From: Actinomycetota bacterium
Lineage (GTDB): Bacteria; Actinomycetota; Actinomycetes; Actinomycetales; Microbacteriaceae
Length of the DNA: 11,420 bases
Assembly: GCA_010028615.1 (NCBI GenBank)
Contig: RHAS01000013.1
Location: 1-11,420 of the forward strand
Direction: 5' to 3'
Shown here piece after piece: positions 1-7,823 of the stretch (its first letter is position 1; every line of letters begins with the position of its first letter). Below the pieces are notes generated by a model that ran no database searches, was not told the origin of the DNA, and saw only the letters and a program-made list of their open reading frames with translations. The position numbers and the translations under genes were made by a program.

Positions 1-359
1 TGCTCAGGAAGCATCTGATAGCCAATACTCCTTTTGGGGCGGAAATCTCGTTTGGTGAATACGAAACTGGAAAGGCATTTTTGGCAGATAGTTCAGGTTG
101 GGCATCAAAACTGGCACTTAGCAGCCTGTCCTCAGCTTTTGGTAATCCTGCCGTAGAGATCGGAATCGGTGGGTCTATTCCATTCATAGCGGATCTAACC
201 GAAGTTTTCCCTGACGCCCAGATTCTGGTTACTGGAGTAGAGGACTCGGATTCAAGGGCCCATAGTCCAAATGAGTCAATCCATCTGGCTGGTCTCAAGA
301 ACGCCATGGTTGCCGAAGCAGTGTTTCTAATCTCCTGCAACGAATTGGAATCGAATTAG
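1..359 (+). CDS. M20-family metallo-dipeptidase, C-terminal part
   Basis: This is the 3' end of a gene that begins before the window; the first complete codon is at position 3 and the frame is open from there to the TAG at 357-359. The visible 118 residues resemble the C-terminal catalytic lobe of M20/M25/M40 zinc peptidases, cytosolic enzymes that cleave dipeptides or related amides. The best evidence is the block IGIGGSIPFIADL followed by ILVTGVED and SRAHSPNESIHL. In this family the His of the RAHSPNE segment is a C-terminal metal ligand, and the GGSIP loop helps bind substrate. A TTG at 81 could be read as a start but lies inside conserved sequence, so it is internal. The gene ends 27 bp before erpA on the same strand and may be co-transcribed with it. 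Substrate cannot be told from this fragment. Confidence 0.85.
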   Translation, partial: LRKHLIANTPFGAEISFGEYETGKAFLADSSGWASKLALSSLSSAFGNPAVEIGIGGSIPFIADLTEVFPDAQILVTGVEDSDSRAHSPNESIHLAGLKNAMVAEAVFLISCNELESN

Positions 360-386
360 TTAGAATAGAGACGAACGGAGAACATT

Positions 387-749
387 ATGTCTGATACTTT
401 GACCCACGGCCTAGAAATCACTGAGGCAGCGAAAGCGGAGCTACTTCGCCACATCGAAGGCGCTGATGTTTCTGATCTTGAACCCGGCCAAAAGTTGCGT
501 TTGCGAGTTGAAATCAAAGTTGGTGGCTGCGCGGGATTCCAATATCTACCTTTCGTGCTAACTCCTGAACTTCGCGAAGATGACCTAATTAGAGATTTCG
601 GTGGGGTAGAAGTGGTTGTGGATAGCATGACCGCACCTTATGTCCACGGCGCGACTTTCGATTTCGTCGATACTTTCCAGAAGAGATCTTTTGAAATCGA
701 CAATCCAAACAGCCAAGGAACTTGTGCCTGCGGATCGTCTTTTAGCTAG
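387..749 (+). CDS. erpA: Iron-sulfur cluster carrier/insertion protein, HesB/IscA/ErpA family
   Basis: This 120-residue cytosolic protein has the full length of A-type Fe-S carriers, which receive clusters from the SUF assembly machinery and pass them to apo-proteins. The three conserved cluster-binding cysteines are present: C48 in GGCAGFQY, and C113 and C115 in the C-terminal CACGSSF. The ATG at 387 is supported by GGAG at 377-380, six bases upstream. It follows the dipeptidase by 27 bp and is closed by a strong intrinsic terminator, so it is transcriptionally separated from ctaC downstream. An erpA-like gene near the ctaC cluster is also known in Mycobacterium. The downstream Rieske protein QcrA is one possible client, but that is inference. 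Assignment to ErpA rather than another HesB paralogue rests on length and context. Confidence 0.9.
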   Translation: MSDTLTHGLEITEAAKAELLRHIEGADVSDLEPGQKLRLRVEIKVGGCAGFQYLPFVLTPELREDDLIRDFGGVEVVVDSMTAPYVHGATFDFVDTFQKRSFEIDNPNSQGTCACGSSFS

Positions 750-762
750 ACCATAATCATCC

Positions 763-792
763 AAGTTGCCCACCTCTTTGGTGGGCAATTTT
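763..792 (+). terminator. Rho-independent terminator after erpA
   Basis: A perfect 9-bp stem (TTGCCCACC at 766-774 with GGTGGGCAA at 780-788) encloses a 5-base loop, TCTTT. TTTT follows at 789-792, and AAG at 763-765 can extend the stem by A-U and G-U pairs. It lies 14 bp after the erpA stop and about 100 bp before ctaC, separating the two transcription units. Confidence 0.9.
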
Positions 793-888
793 GCTTAAAT
801 TCCGCTTGTTTATTGGTGTTTATGGCAGTTCTAAAGCCCTCGAGAGATTAGACTAGGAACATAACGAATCAACATCGAAGGATCGGTT

Positions 889-1749
889 TTGCCTCAGAAA
901 AAGCTTTCAAGATGGGCCATTCTGCCTATTTTTGCCCTGTTGCTGGCTGGTTTGTCTGGCTGCACGACGCAGGAACTTTCGAGAGGTTTTCTGCCAGGCG
1001 TTACCGGTGTAACTAACCACACCGAACGTATTGTGCAACTGTGGAACGGTTCTTGGATAGTTCTATATATCGTTGGAATAATCGCGTGGGGACTAATGTT
1101 CTGGGCAATTATTGTTTATCGACGCCGCAAAGGGGACAGAGAAATCCCGCCGCAGCTTCGCTACAACATGCCAATTGAAACCCTGTTTACAGTAGTTCCA
1201 TTCATCTTGGTAGTTGGTTTCTTTGTCCAAACAACTGTGGATATGAACGCCATCGAAAAGAAAGTCGATAGCGATTACCGCATCGAAGCTATTGGCAAGC
1301 AGTGGTCATGGGATTTCAATTACACCAATAACAATGTTTATGAGACTGGTATTCAGCTTCAAGGCGATGACAAAGAAGCAGATCTACCCACGCTCTATCT
1401 TCCGGTGAATAAGACCATTGAAATCGATCTCGTATCAAGAGATGTTATTCACTCTTTCTGGGTAATTGATTTCCTCTATAAGAAGGACGTCTTTCCAGGT
1501 TTTGTAAACAAGATGTATTTCACTCCTCAAGTGATTGGTGAATACAAAGGCAAATGTGCCGAGCTTTGTGGTGAATTCCACTCGATGATGCTTTTCAACG
1601 TCAAAGTTGTATCCCAAGAGGATTACGATGCTCAAATGGAAAAGTTAGCTCAGATGGGTAATACAGGGCAGCTCTCCGCGAACCCAGATGACCCTAATTT
1701 CAACCGCAACAACAACCTTCCCGGTGATGACCCAGAGAATAGAGACTGA
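889..1749 (+). CDS. ctaC: Cytochrome c oxidase subunit II (CuA subunit), lipoprotein
   Basis: CtaC is subunit II of the aa3 oxidase. Its extracytoplasmic CuA centre receives electrons from cytochrome cc (QcrC) and passes them to heme a in CtaD. The 286-residue protein begins with a lipoprotein signal ending in the lipobox LSGC (lipidated Cys25). Two transmembrane helices follow at about 56-77 and 96-115, then a cupredoxin domain. All CuA ligands are visible: H188, C223, C227, H231 and M234 in [13 protein letters not shown], with the aromatic QWSWDF segment used in electron entry. The start is TTG at 889, chosen because AAGGA (878-882) lies six bases upstream and no ATG or GTG is available. 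TAGACT at 849-854 might be a -10 element, but no good -35 accompanies it. The stop lies two bases before the ctaD start, implying translational coupling. Confidence 0.95.
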   Translation: MPQKKLSRWAILPIFALLLAGLSGCTTQELSRGFLPGVTGVTNHTERIVQLWNGSWIVLYIVGIIAWGLMFWAIIVYRRRKGDREIPPQLRYNMPIETLFTVVPFILVVGFFVQTTVDMNAIEKKVDSDYRIEAIGKQWSWDFNYTNNNVYETGIQLQGDDKEADLPTLYLPVNKTIEIDLVSRDVIHSFWVIDFLYKKDVFPGFVNKMYFTPQVIGEYKGKCAELCGEFHSMMLFNVKVVSQEDYDAQMEKLAQMGNTGQLSANPDDPNFNRNNNLPGDDPENRD

Positions 1750-1751
1750 TC

Positions 1752-3302
1752 ATGATTACCACGGCGAAAAAGTCTAAAGGTCGAATAGTTGTTGACTGGT
1801 TGACCACAACCGATCACAAAAAAATCGGATATCTCTACCTAGTCACCTCGGTAATTTACTTCATGATTGCCGGTGTCATGGCTTTGATTATTCGCGCTCA
1901 ATTAGCCATGCCAAATTTGACGATTGTTGAGACAAAAGAGCAATATAACCAGCTGTTTACCATGCACGGCACAATCATGCTCTTGATGTTCGCTACACCG
2001 CTTTTTGCTGGTTTCGCAAACGTGATCATGCCAATTCAGATTGGTGCGCCAGATGTTGCTTTCCCTCGATTGAACGCAATTGCTTACTGGTTCTACTTCT
2101 TCGGTTCGTTTATTGCAGTTGCCGGGTTCTTTACCCCACAAGGCGCGGCTTCCTTCGGTTGGTTTGCCTACGCTCCGTTATCGAATACAACATTCTCGCC
2201 GGGACTAGGTGGCGACCTTTGGGTCTTCGGATTAGCGCTTAGCGGTTTTGGAACCATCATGGGTGGTGTTAATATGTTCCGCATGCCGATTTTTACTTGG
2301 AATACTTTGGTTACCTCGATATTGGTGATCATGTGCTTCCCGCCACTAGCTGCAGCACTATTTGGTTTAGGAGCAGATCGACGCTTTGGTGCTCACATCT
2401 TTGATCCTGCCAATGGTGGACCGATGCTTTGGCAGCATCTGTTCTGGTTCTTTGGGCACCCTGAGGTTTATATTCTCGCTTTACCGTTTTTCGGTATCGT
2501 CTCCGAAATCTTCCCAGTGTTCAGCCGTAAGCCGATTTTCGGTTACCGAACACTTGTATACGCGACCATCGCTATTGCAGCTTTGTCGATGACGGTTTGG
2601 GCTCACCACATGTATGTCACTGGATCGGTTTTGCTTCCATTCTTCGCTTTCACCACGATGCTGATTGCAGTTCCTACCGGTGTGAAAATATTTAACTGGA
2701 TTGGAACGATGTGGCGAGGGTCGGTAACCTTCGAGACCCCGATGCTTTTTAGCTTGGGCTTTCTAACCACATTTATTTTCGGCGGTCTAACCGGTGTCAT
2801 CCTGGCATCTCCTGCACTCGATTTCCACTTGAGTGATTCATACTTTGTCGTAGCGCACTTCCACTACGTAGTCTTCGGAACCGTAGTCTTTGCAATGTTT
2901 GCCGGCTTCTACTTCTGGTGGCCAAAGATGACAGGCAAGATGCTAAATGAGCGCCTGGGTAAAATTCACTTCTGGACTCTATTCTTTGGTTTCCACCTAA
3001 CCTTCCTAATCCAGCACTGGCTAGGTGTTATGGGTATGCCACGTCGCTACGCGACTTATTTGACCAGCGATGGCTTTACCGAATTCAACCAAATTTCTTC
3101 TATAGGTTCCATTCTTCTCGGATTATCAATGATTCCTTTCCTCTGGAATGTTTGGGTTACCTACCGCAAGGGTGTGAGAGTAGAAATGAATGATCCTTGG
3201 GGCTATGGAAGGTCGCTTGAGTGGGCAACAGCTTCACCTTTCCCACGCCACAACTTCACTTCAATTCCGCGAATCAGAAGTGAATCTCCTGCGTTTTGCT
3301 AA
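1752..3302 (+). CDS. ctaD: Cytochrome c oxidase subunit I with an internal conserved segment missing
   Basis: CtaD is the 12-helix catalytic subunit holding heme a and the heme a3-CuB site, where oxygen is reduced and protons are pumped. The metal ligands are all present: H72 (heme a), H236 in GHPEVY with cross-linked Y240 and gating E238, H285 and H286 (CuB), and H369 and H371 (heme a3, heme a) in VAHFHY. At 516 residues it is shorter than typical actinobacterial CtaD (about 560-580 from memory). Part of the shortfall is internal: GGVN (ending N174) runs directly into MFRMPIF, whereas homologues have about 14 further residues, an ITT...MRAPGMT-type segment, ending one helix and forming the loop to the next. 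The other part is a short C-terminus ending just after SESPAF. The frame is open throughout. Start ATG is two bases after ctaC. Function is uncertain because of the gap. Confidence 0.93.
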   Translation: MITTAKKSKGRIVVDWLTTTDHKKIGYLYLVTSVIYFMIAGVMALIIRAQLAMPNLTIVETKEQYNQLFTMHGTIMLLMFATPLFAGFANVIMPIQIGAPDVAFPRLNAIAYWFYFFGSFIAVAGFFTPQGAASFGWFAYAPLSNTTFSPGLGGDLWVFGLALSGFGTIMGGVNMFRMPIFTWNTLVTSILVIMCFPPLAAALFGLGADRRFGAHIFDPANGGPMLWQHLFWFFGHPEVYILALPFFGIVSEIFPVFSRKPIFGYRTLVYATIAIAALSMTVWAHHMYVTGSVLLPFFAFTTMLIAVPTGVKIFNWIGTMWRGSVTFETPMLFSLGFLTTFIFGGLTGVILASPALDFHLSDSYFVVAHFHYVVFGTVVFAMFAGFYFWWPKMTGKMLNERLGKIHFWTLFFGFHLTFLIQHWLGVMGMPRRYATYLTSDGFTEFNQISSIGSILLGLSMIPFLWNVWVTYRKGVRVEMNDPWGYGRSLEWATASPFPRHNFTSIPRIRSESPAFC

Positions 3303-3336
3303 AGCATCCAGTAATCAAAAAGTAAAAGGATAGTTT

Positions 3337-3759
3337 GTGAAGACTAATACCAACATCTTTATCCTGCTGACATTCTTCTACCTGATTGTCGCTGTGGCTT
3401 ATGGCTATTGGTCATGGATTGCTTCACCCGAAGATAACAAGCATATTGAGGTTATTGGTACCGCCGCAATTGGGATGCTGGTATTTCTCTCTGGTTTTAT
3501 TGCTTTTTACTTCGGTAAGGCTGCTCGTAACTTCACCGGACCCGAAGATTTACCAGAAGCAAACATTGAAGATGGAGAAGCTGAAGTTGGTTTCTACGCA
3601 CCTTGGTCTTGGTGGCCATTTGCCCTTGGCATTGGTTCTGCGATTTGTTTCACTTCGCTCGCGGTTGGCTGGTGGCTGTTCGCAATCGGTTTCCCTCTTG
3701 CGCTTATCGCGCTAATTGGTTTCGTCTTCGAACACTCCAGAGGGCAGCACGCTCACTAA
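3337..3759 (+). CDS. ctaF: Cytochrome c oxidase subunit IV, actinobacterial type
   Basis: CtaF is the small actinobacteria-specific fourth subunit of the aa3 oxidase, a membrane protein needed for assembly or stability rather than catalysis. The 140-residue protein has four predicted membrane segments, at about 7-28, 40-62, 90-115 and 117-134. Between them is the family-typical acidic stretch with PEDLPEANIEDGEAEVGF, followed by the conserved PWSWWPF. Start is GTG at 3337, with AAGGA at 3326-3330 six bases upstream. It lies 34 bp after ctaD on the same strand, completing the ctaC-ctaD-ctaF operon. Length and conserved blocks appear normal. The gene converges with qcrB, leaving only 37 bp between the two stops; I found no convincing terminator hairpin there. 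Confidence 0.92.
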   Translation: MKTNTNIFILLTFFYLIVAVAYGYWSWIASPEDNKHIEVIGTAAIGMLVFLSGFIAFYFGKAARNFTGPEDLPEANIEDGEAEVGFYAPWSWWPFALGIGSAICFTSLAVGWWLFAIGFPLALIALIGFVFEHSRGQHAH

Positions 3760-3796
3760 AAACTAGTTGCTGTTACCCAGTCAACAGATCCGAAAA

Positions 3797-5440
3797 CTAC
3801 TTGGCTGCTTCGATCGCCTTTTGAACTTCATGTTCAATCTCTTCAGCATGGTGTCTTGCCGCTTCTATTTCGCTCTGACTAGCAGGGGAGACCCTGTCCT
3901 TGAAGTAGAACTTGGATAGCGAAGCTCTGATCCTGGCCCCAACGGTAATCTTGCCCTTTGCATTTGGTCTTGCAAGCGTTGGCTGGTAGTCCTTGTAGTC
4001 GACCAACTTGTATAGCTCATAGTCGTTCAAAGGCTCGTGCACCTCGATGTATTCGCCGTGAGGCAATCTGACTATACGACCAGTCTCTCGACCATGAATA
4101 GCAATCTCACGGTCTTTGCGCTGCAGCGACAAACAGATGCGCTTGGTTACGATGAAAGACACAATAGGCAAGACAATCAGCGAGATTTGCATCGCTGTCA
4201 GCACCTGGTTCAATGACATCTTGAACTGGGTGGCAATCAAGTCGGTGCTCGCTCCAGCCCAGAGTATCGCGTAGAACATTACTCCAGCTGCTCCAATTGC
4301 AGTTCGAACAGGAGCGTTTCTAGGGCGATCTAGAACGTGGTGCTCTCTCTTGTCTCCGGTAATCCAGTTCTCAATAAACGGATAGATTGCAACTAGAGCC
4401 AAGAAAATCAAGCTGACGGCTAACGGCAGCAAGATGTTCATCGAGACGGTGTAACCGCCGATCATAAACTCCATACCGGTAGGCGCAAGGCGTAAAGCTC
4501 CATCTAACCAACCGATGTACCAGTCCGGCTGAGTACCCGCAGAAACAGGGGAGGGGTCGTAACCGCCGTAGTTCCAAATCGGGTTGATTGTAAAGAAGGT
4601 GGAGATAAGCATTATGACACCGAAGACTATGAAGAAGAATCCACCAGCTTTGGCAACGTAAACAGGCATTAGCGGGTAACCAACAACGTTGGTGTCTTTC
4701 TTACCAGCACCCGAGTAGTGGGTGTGTTTGTGAACGACCAGCATCACTAGGTGAATTGCTAGGAAGACAAGAATCAATGCTGGAATTAGCATGATGTGAA
4801 GGCTATACAGCCTTGCCACAATTTCAGTTCCAGGGAATTCTCCGCCGAAGAGGAAAGATGAAATCCAAATTCCGATGAAAGGTATGCCTTTGATCATTCC
4901 ATCGATGATTCTCAATCCGTTACCAGATAGAAGGTCATCTGGAAGTGAGTAGCCGGTAAATCCGGCACCCATACCCAGGATGAACAATACAAAACCAACA
5001 ACCCAGTTCATTTCACGTGGCTTACGGAAAGCACCGGTGAAGAACACGCGAAGCATATGTAGTCCAGCTGCAGCAACAAATAGTAGCGCTGACCAGTGGT
5101 GCACTTGGCGCATAAGCAACCCACCGCGAACTTCGAAGGTGATGTCCAGGCTCGATGCGTAAGCGATGGACATGTGGGCACCCTTTAGAGGTGCGTACAC
5201 GCCATCGTAAACAACTTCAGTCATAGATGGTTGGAAGAAGAATGTTAAGAACGTTCCGGACAGCAGCAGAACCAAGAAAGAGTAGAGAGCTACTTCACCA
5301 AGCATAAAGGACCAGTGGTCAGGAAATATCTTTCGACCAAACTCCTTTAGAACACCGGCGACACCTAAGCGCTCGTCAACGTAGTTAGCTGTCCCTGCTA
5401 GGAAACTGTTTTTCTTTTGAGTGTTTGCGCTGTTACTCAA
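3797..5440 (-). CDS. qcrB: Menaquinol-cytochrome c reductase cytochrome b subunit
   Basis: QcrB is the membrane core of the bcc complex, oxidising menaquinol at the Qo site and moving electrons across the membrane through two b hemes. The 547-residue protein carries the actinobacterial C-terminal extension beyond the core helices. Heme ligands are visible as H114 with H128 in the first pair and H215 with H230 in the second; spacings of 14 and 15 residues fit the family. The Qo-site motif is PDWY, the usual actinobacterial form of PEWY, and the GYSLPDDLLSGNGLRI block is intact. The C-terminal tail ends in a charged, probably helical stretch rich in Glu, His and Lys. Start is TTG, overlapping the qcrA stop as TTGA (4 bp), so translation is probably coupled. 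It is the last gene of the ctaE/qcrC-qcrA-qcrB operon. No deletion is apparent. Confidence 0.95.
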   Translation of the reverse strand: MSNSANTQKKNSFLAGTANYVDERLGVAGVLKEFGRKIFPDHWSFMLGEVALYSFLVLLLSGTFLTFFFQPSMTEVVYDGVYAPLKGAHMSIAYASSLDITFEVRGGLLMRQVHHWSALLFVAAAGLHMLRVFFTGAFRKPREMNWVVGFVLFILGMGAGFTGYSLPDDLLSGNGLRIIDGMIKGIPFIGIWISSFLFGGEFPGTEIVARLYSLHIMLIPALILVFLAIHLVMLVVHKHTHYSGAGKKDTNVVGYPLMPVYVAKAGGFFFIVFGVIMLISTFFTINPIWNYGGYDPSPVSAGTQPDWYIGWLDGALRLAPTGMEFMIGGYTVSMNILLPLAVSLIFLALVAIYPFIENWITGDKREHHVLDRPRNAPVRTAIGAAGVMFYAILWAGASTDLIATQFKMSLNQVLTAMQISLIVLPIVSFIVTKRICLSLQRKDREIAIHGRETGRIVRLPHGEYIEVHEPLNDYELYKLVDYKDYQPTLARPNAKGKITVGARIRASLSKFYFKDRVSPASQSEIEAARHHAEEIEHEVQKAIEAAK

Positions 5441-6471
5441 CTCTTCACGCTCCTATCCCAGAAAGATGGACCAACTGGTTCGTTGAAATCACTTTGTGCT
5501 CTTAGATAACCCTCTTCGTCAACATAAATAGGAAGTTGGGGAAGCGGGCGAGCAGCTGGACCAAAGACAACTTTGCAGCCGTCAACTAAATCGAAGGTTG
5601 ACTGGTGGCATGGGCAGAGCAGATGGTGGGTGTGCTGTTCATATAGAGCAACAGGACAACCGACGTGGGTGCAGATCTTGGAGTAAGCAACGATACCTTG
5701 GTAGGACCAAGATTTACGCTCCTCGGTTTCGATTAACTTGTCTGGTTCGACTCTCACCAAAAGAACCGCGGCTTTCGCCTTTTCCTCCAGATAGTGCTCA
5801 GTTCCAGGAACTAGTCCTTCAGGTACCACGTGATAAACCGAACCGATAGTCACATCTGATGCTTTGATTGGAGTTCCGTAAGGATCTCTAGCAAGCCTCG
5901 TTCCCTTTTTCCAAATGGTGTGACGCAAAGAATTACCTGGATTTGGCCCCAAGTCACCAAAGATGATTAGGCCTGGAAGTGGGAAAAGTGCTAGCGCTCC
6001 ATAAAGTGTCCGGCGAATAAGTTTTCTTCTGGTAAAGCCAGATTCCTTATTAGCCAGATTGATGATCTCAATCGCAGCAGCTCTCTTATCTTCAGAGGAA
6101 GCTAGCACGTGCCTGTCCTCTGCGACTTCGTGGTCGGGCATCAATGTCTTTGCCCAGTGGATTGCACCGATACCGATACCGAGCAAACCAAGAGTTATAC
6201 CGACGCCAAGGTACAGAGTGTTTTGACGAACTGTATTTAGATCTTCAGTAAGCGGGAAAGCGAAGTATGCCCAGAGTGCAAATGCGCTTCCAAGCATAGA
6301 AAGGGCAAATAGCAAAGCTACCTGGCGAGCAGCGTTCTTGGCGTGCTTAGGGCTCTTGTCCGTCATGCGAACGCGGTGCGGTTCAATTCCAGGATCGCGA
6401 ACTGCATCTGGTTTGATAACTGCTAAACCAGAGTTTTGAGATCTCTCAATATCCTTTGACTGCTCGCTCAA
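5437..6471 (-). CDS. qcrA: Menaquinol-cytochrome c reductase Rieske iron-sulfur subunit
   Basis: QcrA holds the 2Fe-2S cluster that takes the first electron from menaquinol and delivers it to cytochrome cc. This 344-residue form is the actinobacterial type with three membrane segments, at about 48-72, 84-110 and 153-174. A twin-arginine-like FTRRKLIRR precedes the third segment; in Streptomyces the homologue uses Sec for the first two helices and Tat for the third. Cluster ligands are C267 and H269 in CTHVGC and C286 and H289 in CPCHQSTFD; C272 and C288 form the stabilising disulfide. Start is TTG. The long start is favoured because the segment PHRVRMTD, upstream of the first helix, matches family members, which excludes the internal ATG at codon 36 as the likely start. 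It lies 15 bp after the fused upstream gene. The Rieske domain appears normal. Confidence 0.95.
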   Translation of the reverse strand: MSEQSKDIERSQNSGLAVIKPDAVRDPGIEPHRVRMTDKSPKHAKNAARQVALLFALSMLGSAFALWAYFAFPLTEDLNTVRQNTLYLGVGITLGLLGIGIGAIHWAKTLMPDHEVAEDRHVLASSEDKRAAAIEIINLANKESGFTRRKLIRRTLYGALALFPLPGLIIFGDLGPNPGNSLRHTIWKKGTRLARDPYGTPIKASDVTIGSVYHVVPEGLVPGTEHYLEEKAKAAVLLVRVEPDKLIETEERKSWSYQGIVAYSKICTHVGCPVALYEQHTHHLLCPCHQSTFDLVDGCKVVFGPAARPLPQLPIYVDEEGYLRAQSDFNEPVGPSFWDRSVKS

Positions 6472-6486
6472 TTTTTTCTTTCTCTT

Positions 6487-7722
6487 CTAATTCGACTTTG
6501 CGCCAAGCCAGATGGTGATTGCAATTATGATTCCTAGTAATCCGAACCAAGAAACCAAACCTTCAACTACAGGGCCTAGTCCACCAAGTTCTTCTCCGCC
6601 AACTGAAGCGCTGTTCCGTAAGTAGACCAGGTAGGTGATGATATCGTTTTTCTCTTCGGGCGAGATGTTTGCATCATTGAAAACGGGCATGTTCTGTGGG
6701 CCAGTTACCATAGCTTCGAAAATAACCTTTGGTGAGGATTTATCAAGGCTCGGAGCATACTTACCTTCAGTTAGAGCTCCACCAGCGCCAGCTGCGTTGT
6801 GACACATGGCGCAGTTAATACGAAATAGTTCTCCACCTTTAGTCGGGTTACCGTTGGCCTGCAAATAAGCTTCATCGGGAATGCTTGGACCTGCACCAAG
6901 AGAGGCGACATAGGCGGCCATTGCATGAATTTCTTCTTCAGTGAACTGAACTGGCTTAACTTGAAGCTGCGGACCGCTTGCTGCACCTGGCATACGACCG
7001 GTTGAAACTTGGAAGTCAACTGAAGCGGCACCAACACCAATCAAACTTGGACCATTGGCTGTGCCTTCGGCATTCTTACCGTGACATGAAGCGCAGTTAG
7101 ATAAGAAAAGTTTTTGGCCGTATTCAACATCCTCTTGGATCCAAACCACATCCACGAAGTGCCAGTAGTAGGAGACAACTATCGCACTGGTAGCTTCTTT
7201 GTGACCGAATCGCTTAGCTGCGAAGGTCTTTCCGATTACCAGAAGGAATGCAACTAAACCGCCGGTCACGTGGAGTGCGTGGAAACCAGTAGTCATGTAA
7301 AAAGCTGAGCCGTAGGAATTGCTTGATAACGAAACTCCTTCGCTAATCAACATGGCATACTCCCAGACCTGGCCCGAAACGAAGATTGCACCGAGAACGT
7401 AACTGAGGATGAACCACTCGACCATGCCCCACTTGAGCGGAGACTTACCGGTGGCTCTAGGTTGAAGTCGCTCTGCAGCAAAAACACCGAATTGAGCGGT
7501 GAAAGATGAGGCAACCAAGATCAAGGTGTTGATTAGCGCAAACGGGAAGTTCAGGATTGCGGTGTCATGAGCCCAAATCTCGGGGGAGTTGGCTCTCAGG
7601 CTGAAATACATGGCAAATAGGGCCGCAAAGAACATGACTTCGCTTCCCAGCCACACAATTGTCCCAACTGAGGTTGGGCTCGGCCGATGGATTTGGCTGT
7701 GTGTTGTAGAAGCGGAAGACAT
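6487..7722 (-). CDS. ctaE-qcrC: Fused cytochrome c oxidase subunit III - diheme cytochrome cc (CtaE-QcrC)
   Basis: One open frame of 411 codons joins two proteins that are normally separate adjacent genes. Residues 1-195 are CtaE, subunit III of the oxidase: four complete helices (about 17-42, 59-85, 98-125, 138-168) and a fifth that stops midway at [11 protein letters not shown]. From Q196 the sequence is QcrC, the cytochrome cc of complex III, with heme motifs C210-x2-C213-H214 and C304-x2-C307-H308, probable Met ligands in GRMP and QNMPVF, and a C-terminal anchor at about 383-408. Missing are roughly the last 12 CtaE residues, the stop and start codons, and the QcrC N-terminal membrane anchor (about 50 residues by family comparison). 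In the family the CtaE C-terminus and the QcrC heme domains are both extracytoplasmic, so the topology is workable. Start ATG has AGGTAGGA (7730-7737) seven bases upstream. A natural fusion, a deletion or an assembly error are all possible. Confidence 0.9.
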   Translation of the reverse strand: MSSASTTHSQIHRPSPTSVGTIVWLGSEVMFFAALFAMYFSLRANSPEIWAHDTAILNFPFALINTLILVASSFTAQFGVFAAERLQPRATGKSPLKWGMVEWFILSYVLGAIFVSGQVWEYAMLISEGVSLSSNSYGSAFYMTTGFHALHVTGGLVAFLLVIGKTFAAKRFGHKEATSAIVVSYYWHFVDVVWIQEDVEYGQKLFLSNCASCHGKNAEGTANGPSLIGVGAASVDFQVSTGRMPGAASGPQLQVKPVQFTEEEIHAMAAYVASLGAGPSIPDEAYLQANGNPTKGGELFRINCAMCHNAAGAGGALTEGKYAPSLDKSSPKVIFEAMVTGPQNMPVFNDANISPEEKNDIITYLVYLRNSASVGGEELGGLGPVVEGLVSWFGLLGIIIAITIWLGAKSN

Positions 7723-7746
7723 GGCTTAATCCTACCTGTTCAAATC

Positions 7747-7752
7747 GTTATA
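7747..7752 (-). promoter_or_regulatory. Candidate -10 element of the ctaE/qcr operon
   Basis: On the minus strand TATAAC matches TATAAT in five of six positions. It would start transcription near 7740, giving a leader of about 18 bases that still contains the ribosome-binding site. The -35 region (around 7770-7775, ACCACA or similar) is weak, so the call rests on the -10 and its placement. Confidence 0.45.
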
Positions 7753-7811
7753 AATGGGCTTAAACCGCGCTGTGGTGCGGAATTTTGGAGAATTTTTGAT
7801 TCTAAAATCGC

Positions 7812-7817
7812 TAAACT
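7812..7817 (+). promoter_or_regulatory. Candidate -10 element of trpD, leaderless transcript
   Basis: TAAACT lies six bases before the trpD ATG, which puts the expected transcription start at or next to the A of the start codon. The only purine-rich sequence, AGAG, abuts the ATG and is too close to act as a ribosome-binding site. Leaderless mRNAs are common in Actinobacteria. No convincing -35 element is visible. Confidence 0.45.
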
Positions 7818-7823
7818 TTAGAG

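Noticed and set aside
3290..3333. A one-base deletion in the TTTT at the ctaD end would read through to a TAG at 3331-3333 and lengthen CtaD by about 12 residues.
   Set aside because: The extra residues ([11 protein letters not shown]) do not resemble the usual DLHHP-type tail of CtaD, and the extension would run over the ctaF ribosome-binding site. The short natural end is simpler.
3760..3796. Terminator between convergent ctaF and qcrB.
   Set aside because: Only a 5-bp CTGTT/AACAG stem with an 8-base loop and no T-run could be found; that is below what I would call a terminator.
5437..6366. Internal ATG (codon 36) as the qcrA start.
   Set aside because: It would cut off the PHRVRMTD segment, which family members share, and remove the short 15-bp spacing to the upstream gene.
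6487..7722. A second, hidden QcrC signal peptide in another frame that would indicate a frameshift rather than a fusion.
   Set aside because: No signal-anchor-like sequence was seen near 7100-7200 in the other minus-strand frames; conserved CtaE and QcrC sequence meets directly, leaving no unread bases.
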